DNA of 64,000 nt, from contig JAECYW010000001.1 in assembly GCA_023014335.1 (NCBI GenBank), positions 2,728,001-2,792,000 of the forward strand, in the 5' to 3' direction. A program made the position numbers and the translations under genes. Position 1 is the stretch's first letter, and each line of letters begins with the position of its first letter. Below the pieces are notes generated by a model. It searched no databases, had not been told where the DNA came from, and worked only from the letters and a program-made list of their open reading frames with translations. This DNA comes from Galerina marginata (Eukaryota > Basidiomycota > Agaricomycetes > Agaricales > Galerinaceae). This document shows positions 14,301-26,764 of this stretch, piece after piece.

Positions 14301-17300
14301 GGAATACGAAAACACCTCCACCTGCATCATGGCAAGTTTACGGCCCGAGCAATATGAAACACGGTCATCCAAGGAGGTCGGGAGATATGTCACAGGCTGG
14401 AAGGTATAATTGGTATGACCTCAATTTCAGGAATTGGACGTTGCGATAGCTGTCGAATCTCAGGACAGTGGCGACGTCGAGTTTCTAGGGGTTCGGTTTC
14501 TGTGTTTCCGCCATTCTCGCTCTTGCTCGGCTGGTCCACGGATTCTTCTCCTTGTTTATCGAATCTATTCAAGATTTCTAGTGTTACGTTTCTATTTATC
14601 GCCATACCATAAGCTCCTTACGTTCTCTTCTCTTTTGTCATCTCGTTGATCGGATTTCACTTTCGCTAAATCAGCGCATCAAGATATGGTTTCGCCCTTC
14701 CTATACACGGCAGTCACCACATTCCTTGCTGTGCAAGTTCTAAACAGTCTTATCAGTTCGGTTTAACCTACGGCATATCTCGCTTTTGGACCTTTGCTGA
14801 TCCGGCTGATTCGCGTGTATGTTGCTCCAAAAATCGATTTCTGCAGCTACACTTGGATAGTTTTGTCCCTCTCCTTTCCAGTGGATTGCAAGACGTCGTT
14901 TTTCGCCCTTCCACTTATAGAGAAATCGAACCCTACGCGTAAGTAAGCTCTACATTCAAAACATATTACTGCTAAATCATGTACATGTAGAATGCTCTAT
15001 GTGAAAGGGTTCTTTCTCAGGCCCGATCAAAATCTAGTCTCATAATGTGGACGGTGTTGCTACGAGATTATTTTTCTACCCAAGGCCTGAATCGCACATC
15101 AAAGGAACACAAAAGTGCAGGAACACCGACGGGTTGTTAACGGAAAGCCACTACAACCCACACAGCCAAGATCTTGAAGCGAAGGCTCATCTACAATGCT
15201 ATTGTCGTCGTGGGTCGCTATCTGATTACTTTGAGGCGGTGGGGTTGTTTTATCTGCTTCTCGGATTATTGATCAACAACTGAATTACATGATGAGGCTC
15301 ACCCTTTCAAGCCTACAATTTTCTCTTTGCTCTTTCAATTTAGTCAGTTTCCTGTGTTGAATCGCGTTTTGGCAGAATGCTGATAATTTCTGTTTCCTCA
15401 CAACTAGTCAATCCAAAGGTGTCGTTCTCAATCCTAGACTGCTCTTGCAGCAGATACTTACCTATGTGGTTAGATGTACAGCATACTAGACTCATGTCAA
15501 TACCCTTCGCGAGCTTACAATCAAGATCGACCGACCCCAGGTTCAGGGTCCAAGTGCTTTATTAAAACAATCTGCCATTGTGCTTGGGGGCTCGGATCAA
15601 AGTTCGGAGGCCCGTCTTTGATGATTTATCGCCGTTCAACACTTCCCTTGGCTCCAGCATCAAGTCCCTGCAATTTTCTATCACGAAATCTTGAATGACT
15701 GCTGGGATATGGAGCAAGTTATGGCGTGACTCTCATGGGCCATGAGTTGTCTCCCAATCTTTTCCAGAGGTGCAGTTGTACGTGATCAAATTCTGCAAGT
15801 TTTCAACTCCTGAAGACCCACGAAACAATAATCCCTGGTAAATTTGAGTCCGTTCGCTATGGACCCCCGATTTCTTTAAGCATCAAGAGACCCTGTTTCC
15901 AACTCATGTTGCCGTCTTAACGGGATTTCATTATATTCTTCCATTTTCTCAGTATCTTACGGCAGTCCAGTCTGCGACGATATAGGCTTTCAAACACTTC
16001 CTTGTATCAGAACTGTTGAAGATGTAGACTCACTAGAGGCTTCATGGCAATCTATTGTCCCATTGAGGATCCCTGATTATCTCCCGGTCTAGTATGTGAC
16101 GGGTGGTATCAGGTCACATAGCAATCCTTCTTCTATTCATTCTAACGAAACGGGCCCAGTCCACTCTTGGATATTATTGCAATTCATGATAACATATGCA
16201 CCCAATTCCTCACCAAATAAAACATTGCAATTTTGTGAGGAAGTGGTTCGGTAAAAATGTTCTGTCGCTGAACAAGGTATAAGTTATAAGAAATTTCTTA
16301 CTTCGTAGCCGCCTCTATAATTAATACATTTTTTCCTGACCCCCCCCGCTCCCCCCTTAAAAAAGGGTGACCAGCCGATTGATTAAATGGAGTACCTCCG
16401 GACTACTATTCGCTTTGTGTAATGTCGGGTAGATATCAAGTATGCTGTGCCAACGACTGGATGTGGCCAATTCTATGTCCTTGGCAGAGTATCACAAAGG
16501 GGCTAACTCCCAGTCCTCTTTTGTCAAATCGGAAGTATAAAAATTCCACTCAGCATTTAGACGCCGGCTTATGTTGTTGATCAGTGGTCGCAATATCTGA
16601 TATTGATATCCAGGCGCCTTTCTATTTCTGGTGGTGGAAATTCGATCAGCTTCGCTGAAGTAGCATGCGGACCACCCAGAGACTCAAGCTCGGTACGTCA
16701 TCACGGTCAAATACTTCCATGAGGTATTCTTCGCATTTGACCTAGCAGCCTAGTTTTGATCTCAGCACAAGTGAAATATCATTCGATGGGGAATTTGGAA
16801 TAGATAAAGATACTGACATTAAAGCGCGTTAGTATCCAGGCTGCCAGGCTGTTTCCTCAGTAAGTCGCCTGTGCTATAGATTCTGATAATAGAATGCGCA
16901 TCATACATTCAACTGGCACCCACTCTTCTCTGGTTTAAGACGGCGACATGGGACACGGGAATCTTTCATATTGTTCGTCTAAATTGATTATCTAGCTCCC
17001 GAGCATGAAACGCGGATGGTATGTATTTCGATGATGCATCAAGATAGAGTCCACAAGGAAGGGCAATCAGGAGGATTTCCCCAATACTGGCTTAAAAACA
17101 GCCTTGTTCATCAATAAGGCGATCCGCTTTAGTTCCGCCAGCAAAAATTTCCTTTTATTAAATCTTTTGTTACAGCATAGTCGCAGATGCTTCCGTATCT
17201 GAGCTCAGTTCGCGATACCTCTTATTTCTTTCTTTTCCTACAGATCCCTCTGTGGGTCCATGCAGTGTAATCTATCTATCTGTCTTAGATCTGGCTATCT

Positions 17301-18170
17301 ATCCTCATATCAGCCGTCTTACTTGCCCTTCTTAAGGGCCTACCCATCCGTGGAGGTCATACCGTCATACCAGTACTACAAATAAAGATGGAAAACCCCA
17401 AGTACTGCGGAGCTTGGACAAACTTCTAAAGCTGCGCTTTTGGCAACGATCGAATTAGAAAATGAAGACGATGACGATGACTGATTCGTTGCCTATGACA
17501 AAGTGGTCTGTGGAATTGGAAAGACGGCCATGCAATCTGATCCAAATATACGTGGGATTCGCTGCCGCATGCACGGGCGCTTGTTGACTAAACCGAAGAA
17601 GTCACTCACGAAGTAGAGCGAAAATCTGAGTCTCAAATGTTATTGACCTACATGGCTCTGCTTCGATATGTCAAGCGGTAAACAGAACGCATGGGTGCCA
17701 AGACAGATAGGGCAATCGGGCAATGCTGTTATGTAACTGAACAGTTATTTTTATTACCAGAAACATGCGAGCTTTCAATCTTGAACGTTTAGCTCATCTC
17801 CCTTACTTACGGTAACGAGTCCAAATCAAGACAGTTGGTGACAAAATCCTGGTTTCTACTTGAATATTGATATCAACCGAGATAGCCATGTACACGATAT
17901 ATTAATAAATGGGCGGCTCAGAAAGGGGTCATTCTCGAAAGAGAACAGTAGCAGATGGTGTCCGGGTAGATGATTTACCCAACTCGAAGCCTTTCAGTGG
18001 ACTGGAATCGTATTCAGGATTATCTGCATGGTTGTTTTCAGTGAACAAGCGGTCTCGTATTTCAAGGTCCTGCCCGACGAAAAAACCTGCATCAAAGATG
18101 AAGGCCGAAACTTTAATGTGGGTGACTTCGACGTGCCTCAACATTTAATAGTTCGACTTGCGTTAGCCGC
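8307..18170. other. 9.9-kb stretch without a recognisable gene
   Basis: This holds the promoter and 5' leader of the GATA gene (just above 8306) and the 3' end of the ING gene (just below 18171). Between them I see only short, unconserved-looking frames on both strands, a C9 run near 16340 and an 8-C run near 10413. The frames at 13278-13658 minus and 14126-14649 plus are the longest; neither resembles a family I know and neither has consistent splice sites. Relict transposons, long non-coding RNAs or fast-evolving small genes could be present; RNA reads would be needed to see them. Confidence 0.45.
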
Positions 18171-19953
18171 TTACTTTTTTCGCCCCTTGCGCCTTTCTGA
18201 TGCGATGGCTTTGTTTTTGATGCATTCAGGACAGTACCATTTGTCCGGAAGTGGCGTTTTCACTCCGACGCATGTAATATGGAACTAAGAAAGAAATGGA
18301 TGAGCCATTTTGTTGACGGAGGACTAAGATAGCAGAATGGAAGGAATTATATTTAGATACCCAGAGCCCCAGGTAATATTCCGAGTTGCCAGATGTCTAT
18401 TTGTCCCCGGTTTTCTCTTAGTCCGAGGGTCTGTGAGAAGAGTGACGTCTTCCCTTGCGAAGGCTAAGCCTTTCAAAGTATCCCGCCTCAAGTGAGGAAC
18501 TTAGACCAACCACAAAACTCTGGGCTTCGTAGAGTGAAGCAAGATCTACAAAACTCAGACTCACCCATTGGTACGGACAGTCTGGGTTATCACAACCTAT
18601 CATCTACAGAGGCAGCAATCAGTAAATGGGCCCTCATCTCCAGGGGTGCAAAGTTGCTTACATCGCCATAGCTCTGTTTGTGGCAGAAGCAATAGAGGGT
18701 TAGATCTTCCTCCGCATCTTCTCCCTCAAGGTCTTCTTCCCCCTCAGCATCAGCGTCAAGATCGTCTTCTTCTTCCTGTTGAATTCGAGCTGTCTGAGAT
18801 TGGCGAGATAGGCGAGAGCGCGAATGAGAAGTTGTCGACTGGTGTGCCACAGGTGAAGGAGCTGGGCTTGGCAATTTTATGGATGTATTGGTGGTCAAAC
18901 GTCGCTCTGAAGAAAAATGAAGTACACCAGTGTTAAAATTGCAAGTGAAGGACAAAGTACTGAACGGGGCAGCCATTCCGTATGAAAGACAGGATTTGAC
19001 TTACTTTTGTTGTACGATGGACCTGAAGCACCTGAAATAGAAATCATGTTGTCTGGCTGCGCCCCGCTCATAGCAGTACGCAAACTTTCACCGATCTGGA
19101 TTACAGGAGCAAGATCGATCATCGAGCCTTCCTGCCGCTTGATACCGTAAGGAGAAGCAGAGCGCAGCTGGTTCGTCGACTTCAGATAGCTAGTACGGAT
19201 ATCTTCTGCCGGTTCACCCTGCAGCGTTCGCACTTTGGCCAGATCAGCGTCGAGGCGAGCCCGTGTGCGCGTCAGAAGGTTGATTATGCGTCGTGCGAGC
19301 CCTGCTTTTTCCTCGTTCAGCAGGTCTATTTCCATGTAAGCAGCTGAGATGCGCGCCGGCAGATGGGCTTTTGAATTTGAGCTAGATAGTGTCGCCGACG
19401 TTGGAGACGGAGTGCTGACACTTCGTTGGTCATTCGCACTTGCGGAAGGAGTCGAAGGCGCAGAGCCTTGCTTCAGCGCTGATTTGATGTACTTCAGCTG
19501 GTCTCGAGCAATGTCCTGTTGAAGGTCTACCGGTAGGACATGTCCATGAATTTGTTATGACCTAAGGTCAAATTATCAATCGGATACCAACCTTGACAGC
19601 GTTGTTCCTTGAGTTTGATCTCCTGAAGGAGGTGTTGGACTTCGTTAGGAAGATTGTCTAAGCCTGTATCAAAATGGGAATTAATGCCCGATAAGGATCA
19701 CAGAAACGATGATCATGATGAGGAGATAAAAATCCCGCCAATAAGTATGCTGATGGCTGGTGCTTCAGCCCATCGCAAGACAATTAATGTCCAAGTGGGA
19801 GATTAACACCCATGCCACACTGGCAGTTTGTTCACACAAGAGTCTGATGTCTCAGATGGAGCGGTAAACCACGAAATACTGACTGGTGATAAATTCGGAA
19901 GCAACGACTGCGGCTTCCTCAAAATTTGGCGCAGATAAAGTAGCTAGGCTCAT
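18171..19953 (-). CDS. ING-family PHD finger protein (histone acetylation complex subunit)
   Basis: Six exons (19953-19884, 19663-19592, 19526-19005, 18906-18662, 18603-18565, 18284-18171) give 353 residues with all phases consistent. Residues 1-105 are the coiled ING N-terminal domain (LDNLPNEVQ and DLQQDIARDQ segments), which docks to acetyltransferase or deacetylase complexes. Residues about 293-337 are a complete C4HC3 PHD finger: Cys294, Cys296, Cys307, Cys312, His318, Cys321, Cys334, Cys337, ending in a polybasic tail (RRKGRKK). PHD fingers of this family read trimethylated H3K4. A very acidic stretch precedes the finger. The finger is split over three exons; the middle one is only 39 nt and carries two ligands. 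The last intron is 280 nt, much longer than the rest. Counterparts are yeast Yng1, Yng2 and Pho23; which of these it matches is not decided here. Confidence 0.93.
18565..18603 (-). other. 39-nt exon within the PHD finger
   Basis: This exon encodes 13 residues (MIGCDNPDCPYQW) holding the third and fourth zinc ligands. Flanking sites are TGTAG before and GTGAGT after. It is in phase 0 on both sides, so skipping would keep the frame but destroy the zinc site. Confidence 0.85.
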
Positions 19954-20438
19954 GTTAATCTGTTAGGTGAAAATATATTCGTAGTTAGATACAACTCGGC
20001 CAGGTAGATCTCTCGGGCGCTTCCGTACCACGACTTGATTCAGACTGACCGTCCGTAAGAATTTCGACGACCAAATAGGATTTTTGATTAGAATGAATCG
20101 ACAAGAGATGGTTGTTCTTGCTTCGGAGACGCAGGAAAATTAGTCAGAAGAATGGATTGCCATGCATGAGGTTTACCTCAGAGCGTGGAGAAGAAGCGGA
20201 ACTGCCGGCGCCGTTCGGGTACATTTGCGAAATTTACAATTATTTGGATGTATTTTGGGTGAGCTTATGTACATTGGAAGGTCTTTCTGGACGAACCTGA
20301 GTGAGTATCTTCAGGTACCCTTCTATACTTGTCCTTCAAGTTGATGATGATATGTAGTTCTAATGGTCATTAAACTCGATAAAACCTGTATAAATTTGAA
20401 TAATGCGTCATGACTATGCCTGTTGCGGCGAGATAGCC

Positions 20439-20923
20439 TTAGCCTTGGTTCTTCACAGGTGATAGTGGATGGCCCACTGGCGCATGCCTTGTGGGCACCG
20501 CAAAGTTTACAGGTTTTTGTGTACCCCCACTGCCCCACAAAATTCTGGGAAAAGTATTAGCTCTATTTGGTTTGTCTAAGTATTCGTCATTCGATCTAGA
20601 ATCTGAATACATGGAGTTATGCGAAGGGATGTGCATTCTGCGCGCGATGTCAAGGCTGTTGGTAGTCGGCGGCTCCACAAAAAGAGAGAGAAAGAAAATT
20701 AAAACGGCTGGAGAACTTGTTCTATCACACAACTGAGTTACGTTCCGCCGATTCATTTTCCTGCCAACTACCTTTCCCACTCTCTTGGGATTACTCACAT
20801 GCTGTCCAATTGCTGTCCAGAATCCGCTGGCGGTGATATTACGGCCAAACCTCTGAAACTCCATCGAAGCGTCATCTGTGCCAGCGCTCTCACAATGTCA
20901 GAGGATGAAGTCGCCACTGCCAT
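20439..20923 (-). CDS. hypothetical small protein
   Basis: Two exons (20923-20799, 20655-20439) separated by a 143-nt GTGAGT...CAACAG intron would encode 113 residues. The first exon has a mildly amphipathic, Arg-containing start that could be a mitochondrial presequence. The second is polar and Pro-rich and ends in HPLSPVKNQG. I do not recognise the family. Support is limited to an ATG, one good donor and a continuous frame; the intron is longer than is usual here. It could be non-coding. Confidence 0.3.
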
Positions 20924-21929
20924 TGTCTATGTGCTTCTTTTTCCGTCAAATGGATTGTTAGAACATGTTTTTGTTCCTGGTCAACCGTAGTTGAAGTAGG
21001 AATTTTCCTTACATATCCACCGGCACTAGCGCCGATAAAAATCTAATTACACCAAACTATTTTACCTAAATTACAATTATGCTGGTCATTGACGCGTGGT
21101 TGAAATGAAAACGCTGAGTTTCTGGGCAGTCATATATCTACGTCGGCCCTTGGTGCGAGATAGTGTCCTGTGCAAGTTTAACGGTGTTCTCAAGATTTAG
21201 CCTGATTTCAGGCAGTTACATGAAATATGCCGGTGTCCACTTTATCTAGACCTCCTGGGGTAAGAAGTATTATGGACACAACGGTGTCTCCCTATTGGAT
21301 GAGGCATACCAATTTGTCTGGTAGGGCCGCATATCCAGTAGGAGATCGCATTTCTAGTCACCGCGTGAGGTCGGGGACCAGAAGCTGGAGCCTCAAATCA
21401 GGTAGACCCCGCGCCAGGAAATTCGCGTGCCTTGTGCAAATCTAGATCCCTATTTTGCTCCATGATCAAACCATGGTGCATGTCCGAGGCAGGTCGTCGA
21501 CTACCACCTCTCCAGTCTCAGCATACAAGCAGCATACAAGCATCCAAGTAAAAGAAATCCTTATCCATAAACGAACAGACAGTCATCACTTAATTAATCA
21601 TCAGAGAGTATGCGTCCACAAAGCAGTTCGTTATTCCAAACAAGGTGGGGATTTTCAAGGACCAAAATGCAGAGGAGCCTTTCCAGCTGAGTACCGAAAG
21701 GAAAGGCTCTAGTTGGGGAAAAGGGCCTAAAATCCGCCGGAAAAGAGGAAAAAGAAATTCCAGCAGTATATCGACCCACAATGGGAGAAGGCTGAAGTGT
21801 AGGTGGCCATACAGAAAGAAAGATAATGTAGTCTTTTGGAATTTGTTTGGGACCTTCTAAGTTCTTTCCTGTCAGTAACCCTCCAAAATGGTTAGGTTAG
21901 AAGCTCAACGGCCGCTTGGAAACATCAGT

Positions 21930-22110
21930 AATTTGTAGTTTAAGTTTCCTGAGGTTTTATAACCTAAAAAACCTCCAAAAAACCCGAAAAAACGCGGAAA
22001 CCCGCAGTTCTGGAAACCCAAGTCCTTTTTACCGGAAACCTATCTCAAAAACCATGTATGAAAACTTAGAAAACCTCAAAAAACGTCGGAAACCTCAAAA
22101 CCAGGCTCAT
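21930..22110. repeat. AAACC-rich irregular repeat patch
   Basis: About 180 bases are dominated by irregularly spaced GAAAACC, AAAAACC and GGAAACC units. The composition differs sharply from the surroundings. It is not a telomere repeat. It may be one end of a non-autonomous element or a degenerate tandem array. Confidence 0.55.
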
Positions 22111-22764
22111 TGAGAGCGTTGACCTCTCAATTTGGGTGTATAAAGTCACATCAGTCACATAAGTATACTGGTGCCCAACCTAATGGCGACGAAATAAATG
22201 TGATGAGTTGGGTTTCATTATATAGTCCTGCACGCGCACGGACCAAGGTACAATTTTCAAACTCCGTTCTCCTTCAACTGCCAAGCTGTCACCGTGTCAA
22301 ATGTTCGACCTTGCCCATCATGTTGAACTACTTTCCACCACGACGCTCACCACTGCTCCCTCTATTGGTCACCAACGATAACCTCAACAACGACAAAATA
22401 CGACGAGAAGATGAATAAGAGTACAGCTGGGATGGGCAAAGGATACCAGGTCACCGGGTGAGTCTCCATGCCGTATGACAGTGTTGGCCACCAGCAACTG
22501 AACCTGGTTTCAAATAGCTAGCTGGCCTTTGGCGACGTGGCGTGTGCAGATCATATGCCACCTGTGCGCTTTCTCGATTGTCATCCGTTTATAGCTCTGC
22601 ATACGTGACGACGCGCTTCCAGCCTTTTCTAGTCACGGTATGGGTAGGGATTAGTTATGCTCATTTCGCTCTTTGTATCCTTTCTGGCTTTATTACTATC
22701 TGAGAGACGAAAAAATGCCTCCCTACTTAGTATTTGTAGACTTAGATATATTATCATAGAACGT

Positions 22765-22860
22765 GTAAGCAAGTTTTCGAGGTTTCGAGGTTTCCGGGTT
22801 TTCAGAAACTCAAAAAACCGTAGAAACCACCGAAAACTTGGAAACATTTTTGACAAATTA
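22765..22860. repeat. GGTTT/AAACC repeat patch, second copy
   Basis: The patch begins with GAGGTTTCGAGGTTTCCGGG-type units and continues with the complementary AAAAACC and GAAACC units. It lies about 0.7 kb from the first patch and has the same unusual composition. Confidence 0.5.
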
Positions 22861-23241
22861 CTGATGAATGCTTGCCAAAATTTCGAGTGATAAGCCCATA
22901 TCACATTCATTGCATTCTATTAATGATGATATCGAGCTTGCGTTGAGCAGTATAGCAGATAGTGAACGGAAGGATGAACTGGTGAATAACTGACTGGCGG
23001 CAAGGTCCAGGCTAAATTAAAAGCTCACAGTCACCTGACCGTGATCGTTGATGGCATGACCCTCAATTGAGGCCCTGGATTCTGGACTCGGAGGTCCCCC
23101 AATTACTTTCTAGTTTCGTGAATTGCCTTTACTTCCCTTTTTTTCGAAGGGATCTTCTGTTGGACCTCCTTGATCTTTCTAGACATAGATATTGGCCTAT
23201 TATAGTCTATACCAAGGTATAACCAAGTTCGCAAAGCCTCG

Positions 23242-24563
23242 ATGTCTTTCGAACATGCCTCAGTGACCAAAGGTCCGTACATCGGTATATTTTACCTGAA
23301 GATACATGTCCTTATGTTAGTTCAGGTCTCATCGTCTATTGCGCTCTCTCGTCCATAGTTGTGGGAATTTTTGACCTCAAACACTATTTTCACCTTCAAG
23401 TTCGTCATTCGAATCCTTCCACTACTAGTATGATTGCAAATGTTAACGTTGTCTGTAGTTCGTACCCCACATATCACGCCATCATCAGGTAAGCAATCTG
23501 CAGCCTTTCCAGAGAACGAAAACGAGTTTGATTTAGTATTGGCGACTTATGACCCATCATCTCGCATTTTCCAACTCAAGTGACCTTTTCCTCGCGGAGT
23601 TGATTTTGTACAATGTCGGCGTCAAGATAGAGCGCCAGTTTGGAAGCCTAAAGTTTGCCGTGCGTATCGCTGTCTCTCGTTCTCCGGAATTGACACCATT
23701 TTGTTGCCTAGTCATTTGCGTTCGTGTCTCTTTTAGTGACGACTTTGCTTGAATTCATCTCCCTCATACTCTTTCATCGGGTTGGGCTTAACCACGTTTC
23801 TGTGGGACCGTCTGCGCTAGTCTTCAGCATCTTATACCAGTACTCCAGGATTGTACCTTCGGGATATGCCTACAGGATCTTCGGAGTTCCACTTAGTAAC
23901 AAGAGTACCAATTATCTACTTGCTTTACAGGTTTGTCCACTTCAAAGTCGAATTTGGTCATCCCTTGACAATTTATTAGCTTGCAATTGGCAGATTGCCT
24001 GGTTCGGCAATGGTGGCCATTCTAGGGATTTTTACGGGTCAGATATATCGTTCGGACCTGGCAGGTCTCAATACCTACCGCCTGCCGCCGTTGGTTGTCC
24101 GCTTCTCCACGCGCTTTTTATCTCCTCTTATTGGATCACTCCGTCCTCCAAGGAGGTCTAATCGCGCACTGCCCGACGAATTTAGAAGTACTGGGCAGGG
24201 TACAGAGGCCGCACAACACAACGAAGAAGTGGTCACAACGGCTCGAAGCCCAAGGCCCAGTGGGGCAACGTCGCGTACGCGGGAAGCCACAAATCAAGGA
24301 CCTGCGCCGTCTGTCATGCGGGAATGGGTGGATGAATTGACTGGACGAACCGATCGTGCAAATGCTGGTCTTCGAATACCCGCTGAATCAGAGATTAGTC
24401 ACTTAACCAGCATGTTTCCGACAATTGAAAGAGAGGTAGTAGTTGGTGCACTTCAAAGAAGGTGAACCGATATTCACATTTTTGAGTCAAGATCCTGCTA
24501 ACTATCCTATCAAGCCCAAACATTGAAGCAGCGGTTGAGACACTGTTAACCTCACAGACATGA
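23242..24563 (+). CDS. UBAC2/Dsc2-type rhomboid-like membrane protein with UBA domain
   Basis: Seven exons (23242-23272, 23326-23399, 23459-23488, 23537-23659, 23712-23930, 23980-24461, 24515-24563) give 335 residues. The N-terminal half is a rhomboid-like membrane region: a loop with YWRLMTHHLAFSN, then LAELILYNVGVKIERQFGS and a GLNHVSVGPSALVFSILYQY helix, followed by further hydrophobic segments. A polar linker leads to a C-terminal UBA/CUE-like domain (about 290-332; motifs MFP and GALQRSPNIEAAVETLL). Proteins with this architecture act in ER or Golgi membranes: human UBAC2 in ER-associated degradation, fission-yeast Dsc2 in the Dsc E3 ligase that activates SREBP. These members are considered pseudoproteases by family knowledge. 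It is convergent with eIF3d, with only 67 bases between stop codons. The fold is well supported; the exact partner complex is inferred. Confidence 0.9.
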
Positions 24564-24630
24564 CAGCAGTAAGCAATGCGCAATGCACCTAACTAAGGAC
24601 ACTGCAAGGTTGCTGATCAAGCACATTAAA

Positions 24631-26764
24631 TCACTCCTCTTCGCTTCCTTCACCTCCCGGACCCTCTTCGTCATCACCAGTGAAAGTTGACAAAGGTACA
24701 GCATACAGGCGGATCACCGGCTACGAGTAGAATGTCCAATGATCAGTAACTGCAGTACTGAACATAGAAGGCAACCGGCTATCAGGCAGGATACACACCT
24801 TGTTGGGATCTTTTACCAATACATATTTTCCTTCAGGCATCTTCATGCACATGTCGGTGACAGTTCGAACAATGCCCCACCCGTTGGCCAAAGATACATT
24901 GAGCTGAGCAGCAAAATCAGTCGGCCGCATTGATGCAGTGCTCAAAATGACATGTCGGGTATTGTCGCGAGGGTTCGCTCGCGAGATATATCTAAGTCGG
25001 GAATAATAATCAGTTTGGTTCAAGTTCTGGGGAACGATGGAGAAAAATGGTGGGAAAAGAAAAGCCCATGGAAGACCACGGGTAGAATGATGCGAAATAG
25101 CGAACAAGAGGATAAGGGTGGGTAACACGACATACCCAACTTTCATGAGGTCAGCACCAGCAAGAACACTCTGAACAGTCCATTTGGCGAGCTTGCAACT
25201 GTTGTTCTTCATCTCGGTAGCGACGACAGCACCTCGTTGAGAATCCAATTTGGATCGCCAGTCGGGAGCTCCTCCCGCTCCTTGAGCTCGGGGATCAAAT
25301 TCGTTCAGAGCTCGGATGGTAACTAAGCCTTGTCCGTCACGGGGATTGCCTGCTCCAGGTGTGTAAGCATCGACTTCAGTACGAACACAAATTTTGATAT
25401 CTTCATCCTCCGTGATCCCAAGATCAAATAACCTGTATCGATACCCGCATGAGGCAAGAGGTTCAGTTTCCTCTGGTCCATAGAAAGGATTTGGGTGGGT
25501 AAAATCGACGGGAGGCGGGGGCGCCGTTTCGATGACAGACTGGAAGCCAAAGTTTTGGTTGATATAAGTGGCTTCCAGTGACAACGACGTGGCCGTATTA
25601 ATGGACGGTGCCTCTGGGACTGCCGCCTTTTCAGTTGGGTTGTTGGGATTCGGCGGCGTTGGATCCTGAGGGGGATCCGCAGCGTTTTCGTTGACAGTAA
25701 CAGTGTCAAATGGTCCGCCATCGCGTTTGTCCAAGAAGAGACTATCGCCCTCACGAACAATGACAATATCCCATGGATACACAGATCGAGGGGCAGTCAT
25801 CAAAACGCTCAAAATCGCATCTGTGGTGTAAACTTTGGCGACACCGGAGCTAGCGAGCTACAGAAAACATCAAAATGTGGCTCCTGAAAGAAGGACGAAA
25901 AAAACAAACATGTTGAATGACGGGGTCGTCAGAAGTCGTCGTGTTGTATTTGATACGATCAACCAATTGAAGAGGTTTCTCGGTTTTTGTGGTCACTCGA
26001 TCGTAAGATTTGTCATAGGCGAAAAGTCGACCATATGAGTCTCTGTTTTGCATTAGCCAAGTCGGAAGAGAAAATACTCGAAAACCCACAATTCTTCGGG
26101 TTCGTCAACTTCTAAACGTAATTTTGCAAGACGATGGAATTCGACTTCTTCAAGCATGCTCCATTGAGGAGAAATGACAACCGACGACTCCCGAGCTCGG
26201 CTGTTCTGGATTATACACCAAATTAAATGTTGAACGACGAGTGAAAAGGTAGCCTACCTTATCCCAGTCTCTCCATCCTCGTCGTTGATTGCCTCCACCT
26301 CGTTGATTGGTACCTCCTCGGAAGGGACCACCTCGCGCACCCCTTACAGCACCACGTGCATTGTACGTAGAAGCGCCGCGCATACCCCCGCGTCCTCTAT
26401 TGAAGCCAGTACCACGACGAGCTGGAGCTGCCTTGTTGTCCACAAGCGAGAAAGAAGATTCATCTTCGACATGGAAATACGCAAAGGCACTGGCCGTGCC
26501 ACTTCCAAATGATTGATTCCCATCTCGGCGACGGCCACCTGGCCCACCGCCACGGGTGCTTTGAGTAGGTGGTAGGCCAGCTACTGATTGTCGATTATCA
26601 GATGAGAGATCGTTCCAGTCAGCAAATCGACCAAGTTTGTCGGTTTTTGAGTAAGGGGCATAAGGAATATCCTTGAATTTAAACTGTCCTGGAAAGTTTG
26701 AGGTCGATGGGCCCCAACCACCATCAGGATTGTCTTGAATGGGCGGCAACGAAAATGAAGACAT
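24631..26764 (-). CDS. translation initiation factor eIF3 subunit D
   Basis: Six exons (26764-26258, 26205-26090, 26042-25910, 25857-25136, 24991-24799, 24720-24631) give 586 residues, the normal size for eIF3d. Landmarks: N-terminal LPPIQDNPDGGWGP and the RNA-binding RGG/RGRGG-rich stretch at about 100-165, VEFHRLAKLRL, GRLFAYDKSYDRV, PWDIVIVREGDSLFLDKRDG, the central cap-binding-type domain, GYISRANPRDN, and the acidic end (DDEEGPGG...EEE). eIF3d binds mRNA at the exit channel of the 40S subunit and can recognise the cap on selected messages. It acts in the cytosol. It is transcribed divergently from the splicing-factor gene, with 81 bases between the two start codons. Confidence 0.97.

Larger units (their letters stand above)
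20924..23241. other. intergenic region with AAACC/GGTTT-rich patches
   Basis: No gene is recognised. The stretch contains two patches rich in AAAACC and its complement GGTTTT (21930-22110 and 22765-22860), listed separately, plus a short direct repeat of GCATACAAGCA near 21520. The promoter of the UBAC2-like gene must lie in the last few hundred bases. Confidence 0.45.

Noticed and set aside
14126..14649. Possible two-exon gene joined by a GTATAA...TTTCAG gap
   Set aside because: The implied intron is 27 nt, well below the usual minimum, and the product matches nothing I know.
18418..18564. Apparent degenerate PHD finger end in the ING gene, lacking His and Cys ligands
   Set aside because: The frame read straight on from the small exon is intronic. 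A good TTTCTTAG acceptor at 18285 leads to an exon with FHITCVGV and WYCPEC, restoring all eight ligands.
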